A stretch of 64,000 nt of DNA from Angiostrongylus vasorum. Taxonomy: Eukaryota > Nematoda > Chromadorea > Rhabditida > Metastrongylidae. The stretch's first letter is position 1; the number at the start of each line of letters is the position of its first letter. A program made the translations under genes and the position numbers. The notes beneath the pieces were generated by a model. That model was not told the DNA's origin, ran no database searches, and saw nothing but the letters and a program-made list of their open reading frames with translations. Positions 35,090 to 46,590 of this stretch are shown here, in pieces. The stretch is taken from NCBI GenBank assembly GCA_018806985.1, contig JADANN010000116.1, positions 576,501 to 640,500 on the forward strand, in the 5' to 3' direction.

Positions 35090-35520
35090 TATAAAGTGGT
35101 CTTCTTAAACTGATGTTACACAGCATACGTTTACTTCTTTTGCAATGACACACATACAACACAACCGTAGCTGACGTTTTGGCAGTATCGCCTTCTTCGC
35201 ATTTAAAGTAGATAGGCCAACGTGTCCCGTTTTATACTTACTTATTAAAACACATAAGTTAGAATGAGCCGATGATCTTGCGTCAGCCAATCCAATATCC
35301 TTCAAGGTTAGACCGACCATCAACTGCGTAGACGGGCCAACGGACAGTGGGACCCACCCGTACCATCACGGCTCTGAGGAAGGCGAAATCGTCGAGACGT
35401 CAGCCGTTGACCAACAACACCAACAGCAACAACAACAACAACGACAGCGACAAAGAAGACCTATACCAACCTCGCATCAGCTTAAGAAAAATCAGTCTGT
35501 AAGATCGTATAAATAAATGT
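35090..35520. mobile_element. Internally deleted PLE
   Basis: A minus-strand terminal repeat with a decayed core (35165-35210), a short piece of PLE RT on the minus strand (about 35215-35345, the segment equivalent to 6740-6870), and a plus-strand hammerhead at 35368-35407. A CAA-rich simple repeat follows at 35408-35450. Confidence 0.65.
35368..35407 (+). ncRNA. Hammerhead-like motif with compensatory stem I
   Basis: Stem I here is six perfect pairs, ACGGCT (35368-35373) with AGCCGT (35402-35407), different in sequence from the CAGGCT copies but still complementary. Core CTGAGGA, stem II GGCG/CGTC, then GAGACGTC (GAAA changed to GAGA). The paired changes in stems I and II support a real RNA fold. 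The core change probably inactivates this copy. Confidence 0.65.
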
Positions 35521-35769
35521 ATCAACTATCTATGACGAAGTTTATAGAAAGTCGGTCTTTTGAGTTACTGTGAGAATAAACTGGAGAAAAAAATGGATAT
35601 GCGGCCGGTCGTTTATTCGCTTCTTCTCCACATTCCCCGTGCTTTTGCAAAGTTCCCAAGAACACCGTTTTTTATCTGTTAGATTGTGAAACCAGTTAAT
35701 TATGATGACTCTCCGACCCAAATACTATTAGCTAGAGCCTATAATCTTACGAGCAAAGTCTCCAAGCCA

Positions 35770-36160
35770 ATTCTCACGGTTGGCCAGTATTCGGTTTTTC
35801 TAGATAATGACTGATATTACAAGAGATATGTAGCAAGTAAAGCGAGGAATGGTGCAGCTGCATGTCATTGCGTTTCACTCCCGTCTTGTCATACTCTGGT
35901 CGCTGCACAATGTTCTTTTTGTCGTGGAGCTGAATAACATCGAGGAATTGGTATCGGCTTGTTTTAAAACAAGGAAATTCTGGATTTGTAGTCAGTGCAT
36001 ACCAGCTCATTAAGGATCGTAGGGACGGCACGGGTTTGAAGTGTTTATGAGCACATATGTCTCAACTGAGCCGAACACCTATCCCATACTGATGAATGTG
36101 GGACAAAGCACTTTCTTGTCAAAACGCGTTATTTAAAGGCTTCGTTATCATGCTGACGTG
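35770..36160. repeat. Diverged dispersed repeat
   Basis: The part at 35960-36080 resembles 7440-7570 and 52735-52865. The part at 35810-35880 resembles the unique flank of the 31-33 kb segmental repeat (GGTGCAGCTGCA region). No gene recognised. Confidence 0.45.
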
Positions 36161-36163
36161 ATC

Positions 36164-36200
36164 CGTCTCACTAAATCTTTCTAAAAGATTTAGTGAGACG
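36164..36200. repeat. Perfect 17-bp inverted repeat with 3-nt loop
   Basis: CGTCTCACTAAATCTTT at 36164-36180 and its exact complement at 36184-36200, separated by CTA. It could form a very stable hairpin or cruciform. No flanking element was recognised. Confidence 0.9.
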
Positions 36201-36209
36201 TTGTGCTGA

Positions 36210-36880
36210 ACCACGTGTTGGGATCAACTCTAATGAAAAGCTTGCAAATAACAGAACATATTTGGATTAGGAGAGAATTCGTCTCTTGTGACTGAACTTT
36301 TCTTGTTAACTCTTTCGTGAAGGTGTTCGAATCTGGCTTGTCGACAACGGTGTATTTGCAAATATTGCCCAAAACATGCAAACAAATAGCAATTTATGAA
36401 GGTTTTGAGACCTCGTTTCATGGATTTTGCAGACTTTGCCGTCTGCTACGAAAAAACTGTCCTTTCTTTAAACTAGTAATGATCTGATTAGGTGTGGGGC
36501 TTTGAAGCAACAACCACATCGGTTAAAGAAGACCTTAGACCTGCTATGACTTTGCCTATTTCCCTACACTGTTCTCTCCCTAGATAACTTCTACATTTAA
36601 CGTTGCGAGGTGATTCCCTATTGTGCGATGAAGTCCGACAGCCGCTCTCCGCGTTTGGTTTCAAACCCGCGACTACCAGCACAATGTTCTTCGGTGGAGC
36701 TGAAACTCAATTTTGGTAGGCGAATCAGTCAGTGATGATTTTGCATAGGGGTAATCACACGTACAGAAAACCAAATATGTGGTAACCTCGTCTCCACTAT
36801 GAATTCACCTTATGAGCATAAGTGTCGAAGATTTTCAGATCTAGAGTTAATCGACATTTTTCAACCATTAACCATGAGTA
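36210..36880. other. Unassigned spacer with a possible tRNA-like head
   Basis: On the minus strand, GGTTTGAAACC (B-box-like) lies at about 36654-36664, preceded by TGCTGGTAGTCGCG. This may be another SINE-like head. Otherwise unrecognised. Confidence 0.35.
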
Positions 36881-36884
36881 TAAA

Positions 36885-37170
36885 AAAGGATAAGGTTCTT
36901 GGCGTTGATCAATCCTTGAAGGAAGCGCCATGCATTCTGCTTCATTAAGCATCGTTTGGAGCTGATTGAATCCATAACTGACCAATACGAGTCAGGGTGG
37001 CTCTCCGATGTATCGACCCAGTGCTACTAACCTCCCTAGACGAGTCTGGCACCGATTTGCCGACCGACCCCGGAGGGATGGAGGGCTTGGTGCGCCATGG
37101 ATGTGGGGATCGATTCCACGTATGTGGCAGCGCGCCTTCGACTACTGCGCCGCACGCGCCCCTACCATGT
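36885..37170 (-). repeat. SINE-1 copy
   Basis: Minus orientation: an AAAAAGGATAAGG tail, TCTTGGCGTTGATCAATCC at 36896, and the promoter end GACTACTGCGCCGCACGCGCC at 37139-37159. It lies 200 nt upstream of astacin gene 3. Confidence 0.9.
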
Positions 37171-37371
37171 GTACATGAGAAGAAATGTGTTTACTTCTTA
37201 TCTTAAAAAACTGCAAAAGGGAGGACCAGTTGTCTATTTCGGCTCCACAATATAATAATAATAAACCCGAAAATTTGCTGTTGAGTGGATTAGCTGTAGT
37301 GCAAAAAAATTCAATGTATCGCCGACTTTTAGCAGATTTCCTCATATCGAATTTATTAAAACAATTTAATT

Positions 37372-37375
37372 AGGG
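37372..37375 (+). promoter_or_regulatory. Candidate trans-splice acceptor, astacin 3
   Basis: TTTAATTAG ends at 37373, two bases before the ATG, as in the other three astacin genes. Confidence 0.4.
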
Positions 37376-40300
37376 ATGAAAATCATTACACTACTTGTCA
37401 CCGTTGTCGTAGCGGCCCACTGTGACCCAGTGAATGGTAACAATGATCTGAAGAGCGTCTTTTATGGCCGTCAGCATAGCCATAAGGTAATCTGTCTTAA
37501 CTTTTACTTCCCGCTTGTTCTTTCTTCATCGCAACGTACGATCTGTAATACAACCACAGCGATGTTGAGATATGAGCAAAAACTTGGACTCTTAGGTGAG
37601 GTTCGTACCTGCGGATGCCCTTTTCGGGAGCTCACGCGCTATCCACCGCACCAATCGATCGAGGCCCTTCCTTTATCCTTCTCTCGGCCGCTTTTCTACT
37701 TTAACGGTGGTGTCAGCAATCTTTCATCAACGGGAATGATCTGGAGTGAACAAATCGGCATTTAACATAATCAAGTTGATGAAGCAGCCAAAACCATAGT
37801 GTTTTAAAATTTATTTTCTGCAGATTCGTTTTTGAGTGCAATGCGAAATATAACTGCATGAATGGTGAGATATAAGTAAACCTACCGAGAAGTTTGCTGT
37901 TGCTAATAACACCGATAGAGTGAAAAAGCCGCCGAGAGAAAGGCAAAGCAAGTAGGTCGGTGTGACGGCCAGCACATGAACCCGGTAGTGGTAATCGCGT
38001 GTTTGAAATCTTCCTGAGGTTCCTTGTTTTGCTCATATTTTAGCATCTTTTTGGCAATAAGGTAACACATCAATTAAATCAATGCGCTCTCGAAATACGA
38101 ACCGTTTAGACCGAAGGTCAGCTTGGAGTCTCCAATCTCCGACACAACTCTTCCGACAAGATGGAAACACTAAAGGAAGAATTGAGTTCGTCTGAACGGG
38201 AACACAAGACTGTCAACCGAAAGCTTAATGCGTTAACACGCTCTTACTTAGGTTCCTGTTCCTGTAGTTCGGAAAATAGCTTTGCACTTAAAGACGCTAT
38301 AAATGATCATCGTAGCAAGAGACAGGTATTGAAGGATAACGGCAGAAACTCCACGTGGAAGGAGGGCGTTTTCTACTCTTTTAACACATCAGGTCAGCTT
38401 GGGAAACTTTTCTCGTTTCTGACTTTATTACTCTAGCCTTAATCATCTCATAGAATGATAAACGTTCTTAGTTTGGGGGTCTCTTCTAAATAATCTCTAA
38501 CAATCAAAATTTCCTTTTCTCTTACTGTACAACTTCATTCTTAATTACCCCATAAAACGATAAATGTTCCTAGTTTGGTGGTCTTTTACAAAAAATCATC
38601 TATTCTATCTCATCTATCATCTATTATCTTTTATGGATGTCATCAGCAACAGTGGTAATGATTAACGAGAATAAATGAAGAGACTTTAAGGACCGAAATA
38701 CGAGAAAAAGAAAAGCAAAATGAAAATAAAGATATATTTCGCAATATATCTTACCATTAAAAAGAGTAGGCAGTAAATAAAATGGTTAAGATTGTGATTA
38801 TAACTAAAGCCTCAGTTTAACTAGGTTCATTGCTGATTTGGACTCACCAGATCAATCCCGCTGACGAGTGATTGCTGAAGGCAGAGGTCGATAGAACTAG
38901 CTGAGAAACAAGCGAAACGAAGGACCAGCATGGTGTGGTGGTGAACGCGTTACCTCCCGGAAAGGAGAGTAGCGCGTTCGTTCCCCACTGCAGACAGCTG
39001 CAGTCCGGAGTTTTGCAAATGTCTCAGTATCATTGAAGTTAAAATGAAAATGACTCGCTGTTTCCTTCTTGAGCACCACACAAAAGGTTGTTATTACACG
39101 TTTGGAAACAGAAGGAAAAGTAGCTTCCAAAGCTTTTGGTACCTTCAAATTAACCTATCCCAAAACCGGCAATATTATCAAATGGAACCAAAAGCTAAGC
39201 AACAAATAGAAATATATTGGTTCACTAGCTCTTCCTCATCCCCCACACACGAAAAGAGCGCTGGTGAAAAACTTGTTTCGAACAGCTGCCAGTTTGTTCA
39301 CAGGGAAGACAGCAGCGGGAGGGATCCCCAAATAGCGCTAAGCCACTTTCAATAGTTACGAAACTCTAACTCTTCGGGACAGGTGTAGAAGAAAACCCAA
39401 GGTTTCAAACGATACTTCTAGCAAAAAATTAGTTCATGTTTATCTTGCCCTTCGTTTTCAAGGAAGTAATTGGAGCTATAAAATGGTGCATGAATAGGGC
39501 TGGTTTAGATAAATCGCTTGTGATGATTGAAATACCGTCGAACACTCTAAAAAGCCAGTTAGTTTGTAACCAACTTTGGATCGTCTATGCACAACGCAAA
39601 ATTACATAATATACCCTAACAGTAGATGAGAAAAGATAAAGGGTAGAGAGATTGATCAATCCCTGAGCGTGCACCATGCATGCAACTTCATCAAGCACCG
39701 TTAGAGGCGACTGAATGCGTATCTGGCCCGTAAATTGACTCGTGGAGGCCTACCGATCTATCCACTCCGTGTTAATAAGGTCCCTTCTCAATCTGCCCAC
39801 CCCGGAAGGATAGAAGGAGGGGGTCAGCCTAGCCTGGGGCGTGGGATCGATTCCGTGTATATTACAGGGCACCTCTACCCACTGCACTACTCACTCCCTC
39901 CCCCGACATAAAAATTTCCAGTAAAATAAGGTCTTGTTTATCCTTGTTTTCACTTTCCAGGAAATAGAAGTGGTTATAAAACGTTGCATAAAAAGGGCGT
40001 TCTAGAGAATTCGGTAACTGTGATTAAAATATCACCGAAGACTGTTAGACGTCAGCTACACGTAACTGACAATATGATCGTCTGCGTACAACGCAAAAAT
40101 GCGTAATATGCCCCTAACGGTTGAGGAGGTGATTGGATGAGTTCGACTACGGCTTATCAGACACCTTGCAAAGTGTGCGGGAACGATTACATTGGCGAAA
40201 TTGGAAGACCTCGGTGCATCCTTGTAGAAAACATCTAGACAATAAATTCAAAATTCAAGCAAACGATGCACTAGGAACGCATAAGACACAGAGATATAGC

Positions 40301-43300
40301 GGCGAAGATTTTGAAATAAAAGTAAGTGTCCTCGCACAGTGATCTAAATCACATGTACGGAGAACTCTTGAAGAACTTTGGATAAATACTAGTAATCAAC
40401 AAATGAACCTCAGGAAGAACTGCCTTGTTACCACACGTGACCTCGCCCCATGCCTCCGGCTGATTTCTTGACCTTGGACAGCATATTCCCACTCTTTTAA
40501 AACACTGGTCGGCTGGTCTCTATCATCAAATAAGTGGTAGTTTCAAAGAACATAACATGTGAGAGTTCAAGGGAGTTACTGAGTATGCTAGTGAAAGTTT
40601 GTGTTTTCGCTTTTTCTGCCTGGTTATGAGGGAGTTTAACTGAGTGGATTGCATGTAAATTTGGCCTCTCCAGGCTCTGAAGAAGGCAAAGGTGCCGACC
40701 CGTTAGCTATTGTGAATAAATAATTTAGTAACACCTTTGTATATGCTCATCAAGAGAACAATGAATGATCAAATAATTCTCTACATTCTTGCCGAGTAAT
40801 CAAAAGGTGTTGCTTCATTCTTTTTTCATGGTAAAGCTGACATTTCGGCCTTATTGCCTTCTTCAGAGCCAGGAAGAGTAAATTGATAAACATCGTTTTC
40901 TTGTTCAGCAATCGCGGGGTTGTTAAACAGCATACATTTACTTCCATAGAAAAAACACAATACAATACAACAGTAGCTGACGTTTCGGCAGTATCGCCTT
41001 CTTCAGAGCCTGGAAGGGTATAATGATGTACAATTTACTAGGCCAAACGCTTCAATAACACTTACAAAAAGACGAAAAATCTCTATGGTAATTATATGGT
41101 CAACAGCTTCTCGAAAAAAACTCACCGCTTTTTACGTGACTTCCAATGAGGAAGAATAGAACAGCTGATTATGGTCGCATAAGGTTGATGACTGCACCAT
41201 TCCACATCAGAAATTCACATCAATTTCTATTTCAATTTATATTTTTTTTATGTTTAATTTTAGAAACATGTGCGCATCAATTTCTGATGTGGGGTGGGTG
41301 CAGTCATCAACCTTATGCGACTATAACCAGCTGTTCTAATCTTCCTCATTGGAAGTCACGAAAAAAGCGGGTTTTTTCGAGAAGCTGTTGATCATGTAAT
41401 TACCATAGAGTTTTTTCGTCTTTTTTGTTATTGAATCGATTGGCCTAGTAAATTGTATATCAGTATACCCTTCCAGGCTTTGAAGAAGGCGATACTGCCG
41501 ATACGTCAGCTACTATTGTATTGTATTGTGTTTTTCTATGGAGGTAAATGTATGCTGTTTAACAACCTCGTGATTGCTGAACAGGAAAGCGACGCATTCA
41601 TACTCCAATGCCGAGGTTAATAGAAAGTCGATCCTGTAAATTGATAAGCAATTGATTATTCTAAACTCTTCAAGAAAGACAACATAAAGACGAAGATTTA
41701 AATGGGCATCCACACGGTCAACAACTTTTTGAAAGACCCACCGTTTTTTCTGTGCCTTCCACTGAAGAAGAACAGCTGAACAGAGTCGCATATGGTTGAT
41801 GAGTGCACCACCTCCCATCAAAAGTCGATTCGAAGGAACTGTTCAAGAAAACGTGTGGTCTCTGGGCATTCCTTCCTAGGTATTCATTGTGCGATTTTTG
41901 GTATTTCTCCAAAAATTCTCAAGAAGTTTGCGCGCTGGAGTTTTGGCATTCTGTGCAAGGATAGTCAGTTTTACATCCAAATCGTCAACGCTATGCTTTT
42001 ATATCCTAGGCGTCTCTAGTGGGATACTTTGTCGTGTTTTTCGTCTGCCATCTAGATGTTATTTCATAGGGGTACATAATAGTCTGCCCTTTTCGCCAAT
42101 ATATTTGTCTCCACAAGCATTACAAAATATCAGGTATATCGTACCTTAACTTATGTGAATAAATAGTGTAGTAACACTCTCTCTCCGTCCCTGCCGTAAG
42201 GGCAGATTACGCAGTTTGTTGTTTCGCATAGACGGTCATACAGGCGGTTACGAACTAACTGACGATGAAGAGTATCAGGTGGTAGTTCAATTATCGCTAC
42301 CCATTCTATTAGACATACCCTTCTTAAGACATCATTTTATAGCTTCGCTTACTTCATAGCTAATAAAGGGAAACACAAGCGTTATTTAGTTCCTGCCAAA
42401 CCTATTGTTTTGGTACGTGGATCTCTTTCTAAACTTATCTCGCTGAGTAACTGCTTCGTAGCTGTTGGAGATGGCTATTTGTCGAGTCTAAGTCGCGTGA
42501 TTCCTCCTTTAGTTTCCTCCTCGTGCACACTGAAGGCATGTTTGAAAGATGTTTCTCGCAATAACCCTCTTTATTTGTGACGGGTGGGAAGAGAGGACGT
42601 GAACGACGATGCAGGAACATGTTTAGGCAACTGGATAAAGACTAGTCTCAAAAATCGTGTTATTATTTCTGTTGTCCTATCTGTACAGCTGGTAATGGGT
42701 CTAATCTTGAAGGATGATGCATTGGTTAACGCGAGACTATCAGCTGACACAGAGTTATGTGTTTTAATAATTAAGTATAAGGTGGGAAATGTTGGTCTGT
42801 CTATTTGAAGAATCGAAATAAAAAATGATTTGAAGCTTGCCCCTCTTGCTACCTTGATCCACTGATTGTTTAGTTCTCCATGTTGACTTTTGCATTCGTT
42901 TTTAGATGATGGACAATTAAGGACACCGTCATTAAGATATTAAGGACACCGTCATTAAGATATTCCTCGGTTATCTCAGCATCAAACCTGAGAGAAATAG
43001 CTACTTTTATCTCTCCTCTGTCTCCTTATCACTAATTGATATCTCAGTGGTTTTTGAATTTATTAACTTTCTAAATTCTCGCATGCCATTTTTGTGTGGC
43101 TGTAAGGTTAGAGATAGAATTTCTACAGCGAACGATGGATAGAAGGAAAGGATGAAGCTCTCGGCGTTGATCAATACCTGGGGAATGCTCCTTGTATTCG
43201 ATTTCATTAAGCATCGTTTTGAGGTGATCGAATGCATATCTAGCCTTTACAATAACTCGCGGTGGCCTACCGATATATCGACTCAGTGCTGCTATCCTCC

Positions 43301-45660
43301 CGGACAAGTCAGATACCAATTTACCGACACCGGAGGGACGTAGGGCTTCAAGGGCCGGTGGTGAGGTGATCGATCCTATGTGTATTGCAGGGTAGTTCCG
43401 ACCACTGCTCCACACGCGCCCTTAGAATGAATGGGGGTGAAGAATTCCAAGATACCACACGTGTTCTTGTCGCGTATCTTCGAATCGATTTTTGCTGTGG
43501 GGTGGTGCACTCATCAACCGTATGCGACTCTAAGTGGCCGTTCCTCCTCACTGGAGGGCGCTTAAAAAAAATGACGGGTTTTCTTGATAAGCTGTTGATG
43601 ATATGATCATCATTCAAAATTTTTTCTTTCTCTTTGTGTTAATGAGGCGTTTGGCATGAAAAAGTTGCGCATCAACATACCCTTCTAAGGTCTGAAGAAG
43701 GCGATACTGGCGAAACATCTGCTTTATCATAATGAAGAATAAAATAACACCTCGTATTTGCTCAACATGAGTACAGAGAAACAGTGAATTATTTATCAAA
43801 GCCGAAGTTAGCAGGTAGTCGGTCTTAGGAGCAAAAAATAGTACTTGCAACAGTCTCGTGCTAAATTGTCAATAGAGGAAGACAAAATATAAAGGAATAA
43901 CGGAACTCCAACTACTCTTGAAGGATTATTGTAGAAGGACATAATAGCTAAAATAAAATCCCTAAAACAAAGAGCAGTCACCACTGTTCTGATGACACGA
44001 CGTGTGGTTGTTGAAATAACAATTATTTCCCGCAGGCAGACGTCTCGGTAGGTTTTTCCCACAGCACTCCCCGTAGGAATTTGATAACTTCTTACAGGTT
44101 AGCCTGTTAGAATTCATCCAAGCAATCTAAACGTGAACATTTCAGACAACGTCTTGCAAAATCTGTTCAAAATGGGTGTAAAAGTATGGACTGAGAACAC
44201 CTGTATTGACTTTATTGAAGACGAAAATGGTTTGTCTCAGTTCTCCCAACAAAAAGCTGGGTAACCGTTTTACATCATTTGTAGCAAAAGACAAGGTGGT
44301 CTTGGTCAAACGAGATGGTTGCTTTTCTCACATTGGGCGAATCGGCGGCGATCAACTTCTTGCGCTCAATAGAATGGCTACAGTGAGCTTCATTAAACTG
44401 TTAAGTCTAAAATAACAACATATTTCGTTAAAATTTTAGCTAAGTTTTTTTAAATTTATTCGTTGTTGCACCGGGAAAACGCTTTAGGAGGGCGCAGCTG
44501 TGCATGAGATTGGTCACACTCTTGGCTTTTTTCCACACAATGTCACGATTTGATCGCGATAGTTACGTCAAAATACTCAAAGAAAACATTGACGTGGGTC
44601 CTTTTGGAAGCACTAATGGTCGACATCCTTGACGAGACTCGTGTTATTTGTTCAGCCACATCGCATCAAAAGGTTTGGAAAAATTAGCAGGAACCTCATC
44701 GATGTCTTTGGACTCAATTACGACTACGGCAGTATCATGCACTACGGGGAACTAAGGTTTGGAATACATCCTTGAGACGAGATTTATTGAGATGAGTGCA
44801 ATTAGTTGTATTTCCAAGTGGTTCCATTAACAACCAGCCTACAATGATTGCATTAGATCCAAATTATCAAAAAAACCATGGGATCCGATTTCATTTCCTT
44901 CTCCGATATCTTCATGATCAACGAGCACTATGGATGCAATGGTCGCACTTTCGTTTACTACTTTGCAATGACACTCAATGACCTAGGAGTAACCTAATTT
45001 TTCAGCGAAATGCAACAAGTCCACATCTGCCAAATGTGAAAATGAAGGATTTCCTCATCCTCGAAATTGCTCCATTTGCATCTGCCCAAGTGGGTACGGC
45101 GGAGCTCTATGTGATCGGAGGGTAAGACTGACGCAAATGAACATAAGGTTTACACGAAATTTGATTTCGTTCCAGCCGTTGGGATGTGGAGCAGACCTCG
45201 TGGCAAAGAGCAGTAGACAAATGGTCGATTACACTCTTGGTAATGATACCCGTGCCAGATATCAGTTCGAATTTTGCAATTACATGATTACGGTGAGATT
45301 CTCAGATTCAAAAATTGTGTGGGTTGCATCTGAAATATTACATAACCATGTTCAGGCACCTGTTGGAAAGAAAATAGAGGTGGAAGTTTTGTCGATGTCG
45401 CCTGGTTATGAAGTGGCAGGGTGTCTAGTAGGAGGGGTCGAAATTAAAGCTCAGAAAGATCAGAAGCTAACTGGCTACCGGTAAAACTCAATGTTCAAAA
45501 ACAGTTACTTTCACAATTTTGTATGTTTTTCTCGTTCAGTTTTTGCTCGATGAATGGCACCGTGACACCTATCGTCTCCAACTCCAGTCGCTTACCTGTT
45601 ATTCTGTTCAACAGGTTCAGTATGATGCAAGCAAACTTCACGTTTCGTTACATTGACTAA
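37376..45660 (+). CDS. Astacin metalloprotease gene 3 with a 5.75-kb transposon-filled intron
   Basis: Secreted M12A protease of about 460 aa. Exons: 37376-37486 (signal MKIITLLVTVVVAAHC), 38110-38392 (long propeptide ending SKRQ plus the mature N-terminus), 44146-44229, 44285-44382, 44488-44593, 44656-44756, 44819-44941, 45006-45121, 45176-45292, 45356-45480, 45540-45660. Catalytic motifs: GCFSHIGRIGGDQ, HEIGHTLGFF, YDYGSIMHYGEL, FMINEHYGC. The EGF-like exon has six Cys, and the CUB-like part has four Cys and ends FTFRYID. No FxGDI switch is visible in the propeptide. A +1 T at 44527-44532 shifts the frame before the third zinc His, and a +1 A at 44869-44875 breaks a second exon; both runs are the same ones affected in gene 1. 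The 38393-44145 intron holds SINEs and PLE fragments. It is either mis-sequenced at runs or a pseudogene. Confidence 0.83.
37540..37765 (-). repeat. SINE-3 diverged copy in astacin 3 intron 1
   Basis: Minus orientation: TACAACCACAGCGATGTTGAGATAT, GCGGATGCCCTTTTCGGGAGC, TCAACGGGAATGAT end. Diverged from the main subfamily. Confidence 0.6.
37820..38055 (+). repeat. SINE-3 diverged copy in astacin 3 intron 1
   Basis: Plus-orientation relative: GGCAAAGCAAGTAGGTCGGTG, GGTAATCGCGTGTTTGAAATC (B-box region), TTGCTCATATTTTAGCATC. With the previous copy it makes a head-to-head or nested pair. Confidence 0.5.
38825..39050 (+). repeat. SINE-3 copy in astacin 3 intron 2
   Basis: Plus orientation: GAACTAGCTGAGAAACAAGC, GTGTGGTGGTGAACGCG (38933), GCGTTCGTTCCCCAC (38973), TTTTGCAAATGTCTCAGTATC. 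Confidence 0.85.
39430..40720 (+). mobile_element. PLE C-terminal fragment split by a SINE-1
   Basis: Sense to astacin 3, inside intron 2. Two overlapping PLE stretches (39455-39625 and 39945-40500) match the segment before and within the GIY-YIG domain of PLE 1. The second has CGNDYIGEIGRPRC near 40170-40220. A hammerhead relic with intact CTGAAGA but GAAA changed to GACC lies at 40670-40710. Confidence 0.75.
39630..39905 (-). repeat. SINE-1 copy inserted in PLE
   Basis: Minus orientation: an AAAGATAAAGGGTAGAG tail at 39635, GCACCATGCATGC..., and the promoter end CCACTGCACTACTCACTCCC. It separates two duplicated PLE stretches. Confidence 0.8.
40790..42900 (-). mobile_element. Rearranged PLE copy with several terminal repeats
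   Basis: Includes two adjacent minus-strand hammerhead regions (40842-40880 and 40971-41012) and an inverted-repeat stretch at 41140-41400 where two terminal repeats meet head to head. It also has a plus-strand decayed core at 41476-41510 and the minus-strand PLE C-terminal region at 41860-42800. That last region has the GIY-YIG equivalent near 42060-42190, with a short insertion. The reading frames are destroyed. Confidence 0.75.
40971..41012 (-). ncRNA. Hammerhead ribozyme candidate (intact cores)
   Basis: Identical in layout and nearly in sequence to the 34449 copy, on the minus strand: CAGGCT, CTGAAGA, A, GGC/GCC stem II, GAAACGTC, AGC-TA-CTG. It lies in the astacin 3 intron, antisense to the gene, so host transcription of the gene itself would not produce the active strand. 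Confidence 0.7.
42916..42961. repeat. Two exact 23-bp tandem units
   Basis: A 23-bp unit beginning ATTAAGGACACCGTC is repeated twice without a mismatch or spacer (42916-42938, 42939-42961). Confidence 0.9.
43130..43425 (-). repeat. SINE-1 copy in astacin 3 intron 2
   Basis: Minus orientation: AGCTCTCGGCGTTGATCAAT at 43157, and the promoter end CCACTGCTCCACACGCGCCC at 43403-43422. Confidence 0.85.
43430..43850 (+). mobile_element. Solo PLE terminal repeat, decayed
   Basis: Plus-orientation terminal repeat: GTGGGGTGGTGCACTCATCAACC, TGATAAGCTGTTGATGATATGATCAT, then a decayed hammerhead (CTGAAGAAGGCGATACTGGCGAAACATC, in part) near 43690-43722. Confidence 0.65.
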
Positions 45661-45698
45661 GTTATAAAAAGTTTGACACCACAAATTGTTTTGTTGGT

Positions 45699-45704
45699 AA
45701 TAAA
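45699..45704 (+). terminator. Polyadenylation signal, astacin 3
   Basis: AATAAA 39 nt after the astacin 3 stop codon. The corresponding site after astacin 4 reads GATAAA (about 59199-59204). Confidence 0.7.
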
Positions 45705-45959
45705 GAGTTTGGAAGAAAATCAAGAGGTTTTCGACAAAACAAAGCCGATTTTACTACTGGGAATATATGGGAGGCCTACAAATCTGTTCTTGAAGTTACA
45801 ATCGATTTCAGCGTAAGTTTTATAAGTCATTGGACGAATGGCATGTCCAGCATCGAATTTTGTTTCTGGAATACGACCTTCCATGGAAGCACCGCATTTT
45901 GAGCGAGATATTTCTTATACGAATTACGTTTACATGCCTTCTTGGACCGTTGAGCTGAC

Positions 45960-46140
45960 ACATGATTCGTATAAAATATTTATTCGGCTAATGCTTCGAC
46001 GTTTTCGTCTTTTACAGAGCTGGAGCTGAATGACCACCTGTGGGTTAACGGCTCGAATCAATCTGGCTATGAAGGAGACGAAGACGACGAATGTCAGCCA
46101 AATAAATATTTTATCCCGGCGTTGTATAGGCTCATTAACC
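45960..46140. repeat. Palindromic hammerhead element (family B), short
   Basis: Left arm TTCGGCTAATGCTTCGACGTTTTCGTC...AGAGC at 45984-46020 (-). Right arm GAGACGAAGACGACGAATGTCAGCC at 46075-46100 (+). Both cores are damaged and the centre is only about 50 nt. Confidence 0.6.
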
Positions 46141-46144
46141 CAAA

Positions 46145-46590
46145 AAGGTCCTGATTGTTTGTGCCGAGTTTAAATAAAAGTTGGTTTTTGGAGATATGTT
46201 TACACACTTGGAACTTTCCGAACTCCTTTTTATCCCGTTCTCCTACTTCTGTCATCCAAAAAGATATTCTTATGGGTTCCGTTACTCAAGGATTTCATGC
46301 TCACTTGAAAGTCGTTGAATGCTCGTTGAACCCCTTTTCCTCAGAAATCTTTCTATAGCCTTTAGTTCGTTTCCAGTTCTTCATCACAAGCCGCTGTCAG
46401 TTTTTCAAATGGAGAAAACTTTCCAGGACCAATCCACCATTAATTTTCCTGTATCGGAGGATAGGGCACTTGGTTGAGGGCTTTGATCATACGTGCATTC
46501 CACGACACTTACAGTCAGTGTGATTTCCACTTTTGGAGAAAGCAAATGGACTAGCACTTCCTGCTGCTGAAGTTCATGCTTCAAAAAATC
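46145..46590. other. Unassigned spacer
   Basis: Short open frames only; no recognised gene or repeat. Confidence 0.35.

Noticed and set aside
42584..42808. 74-codon plus-strand open frame
   Set aside because: It lies opposite the PLE RT region; the minus-strand similarity to PLE 1 explains it.
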